A DNA stretch of 64,000 bases from Arthrobacter mobilis (lineage in GTDB: Bacteria; Actinomycetota; Actinomycetes; Actinomycetales; Micrococcaceae), in NCBI RefSeq assembly GCF_012395835.1, contig NZ_JAAZSQ010000005.1, positions 51,609-115,608 of the forward strand, given 5' to 3'. The notes beneath the pieces were generated by a model. The model was not told where the DNA came from. It worked only from the letters and a program-made list of their open reading frames with translations, and searched no databases. Both the position numbers and the translations under genes were made by a program. Below are positions 63,931 to 64,000 of this stretch, one piece after another. The stretch's first letter is position 1; each line of letters opens with the position of its first letter.

Positions 63931-64000
63931 GTGACGGTCTCCATCATCGGGACGGGACAGTCCCCGTACACCCGCCACCCCGCTCCAGGGACGGACACAG
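63931..64000 (+). CDS. Thiolase-like protein, 5' end only
   Basis: GTG 63931 with AAAGGA upstream opens MTVSIIGTGQSPYTRHPAPG, the typical start of SCP-x/thiolase-fold proteins in actinobacteria. The gene continues beyond the window. Only 23 codons are visible, so family assignment rests on the first strand motif. Confidence 0.6.
   Translation, partial: MTVSIIGTGQSPYTRHPAPGTDT

Overview
The window is high-GC DNA from an actinobacterium, most likely Arthrobacter or a close relative in the Micrococcaceae. The evidence is a RamB-type acetate regulator divergent from aceA/aceB, a mycothiol-dependent maleylpyruvate isomerase family gene, a LytR C-terminal envelope protein, a candidate HspR/HAIR heat-shock operator, and many sugar and aromatic-acid catabolic operons each with its own regulator. 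No rRNA, tRNA or CRISPR array was seen.

Layout. 1-5400: end of a multicopper oxidase, a small conserved protein with a LytR_C protein, a FrnE-like DsbA, an MFS transporter and an Hsp20. 5400-14800: a PucR regulator with a GlcD-like FAD oxidase, then a LysR regulator divergent from a catabolic operon (aldehyde dehydrogenase, carboxymuconolactone decarboxylase-like protein, HIBADH-like dehydrogenase, zinc dehydrogenase, frameshifted MHS transporter). 15200-20000: glyoxylate shunt, aceB and aceA facing ramB. 20000-33000: an accessory island, visibly poorer in G+C over much of its length, bounded by insertion-sequence debris. 33000-44000: a decayed amine oxidase, an orphan sugar-binding lipoprotein, a LacI-controlled operon (MFS transporter, SDR, BKACE enzyme, glycerate kinase), and a DNA alkylation repair pseudogene split by a two-gene module. 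44300-59800: a large pentose or pentitol locus (complete ABC importer, three dehydrogenases, GntR regulator, FAH-family enzyme, 2-hydroxyacid dehydrogenase, aldehyde dehydrogenase, xylulokinase-like kinase, HAD phosphatase, RpiA, ketoglutarate-semialdehyde dehydrogenase). 59800-64000: alkylation-repair debris, a MOSC protein, a frameshifted maleylpyruvate isomerase family gene, an MHS transporter and the start of a thiolase-like gene.

The most interesting region is 21459-28384. A Dcm-like C5 methyltransferase with an N-terminal helix-turn-helix, followed by a truncated vsr, faces five tightly packed genes: a SNF2-type translocase, a stand-alone EcoRII-N DNA-binding domain, a GHKL (MORC/MutL-like) ATPase, an HNH endonuclease and a small unknown protein. 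I read this as a dispersed EcoRII-like restriction system in which the EcoRII recognition domain is kept but its nuclease is replaced by a translocase/ATPase/HNH machine. A second probable defence pair, DUF262 plus HEPN, follows at 30426-32326 beyond a decayed ISL3 element.

Several genes carry single-base indels, mostly in short homopolymers (13449-13452, about 20879, about 29275, 33248-33254, 61726-61730). Some may be sequencing errors rather than real lesions, so those loci should be read with that in mind.
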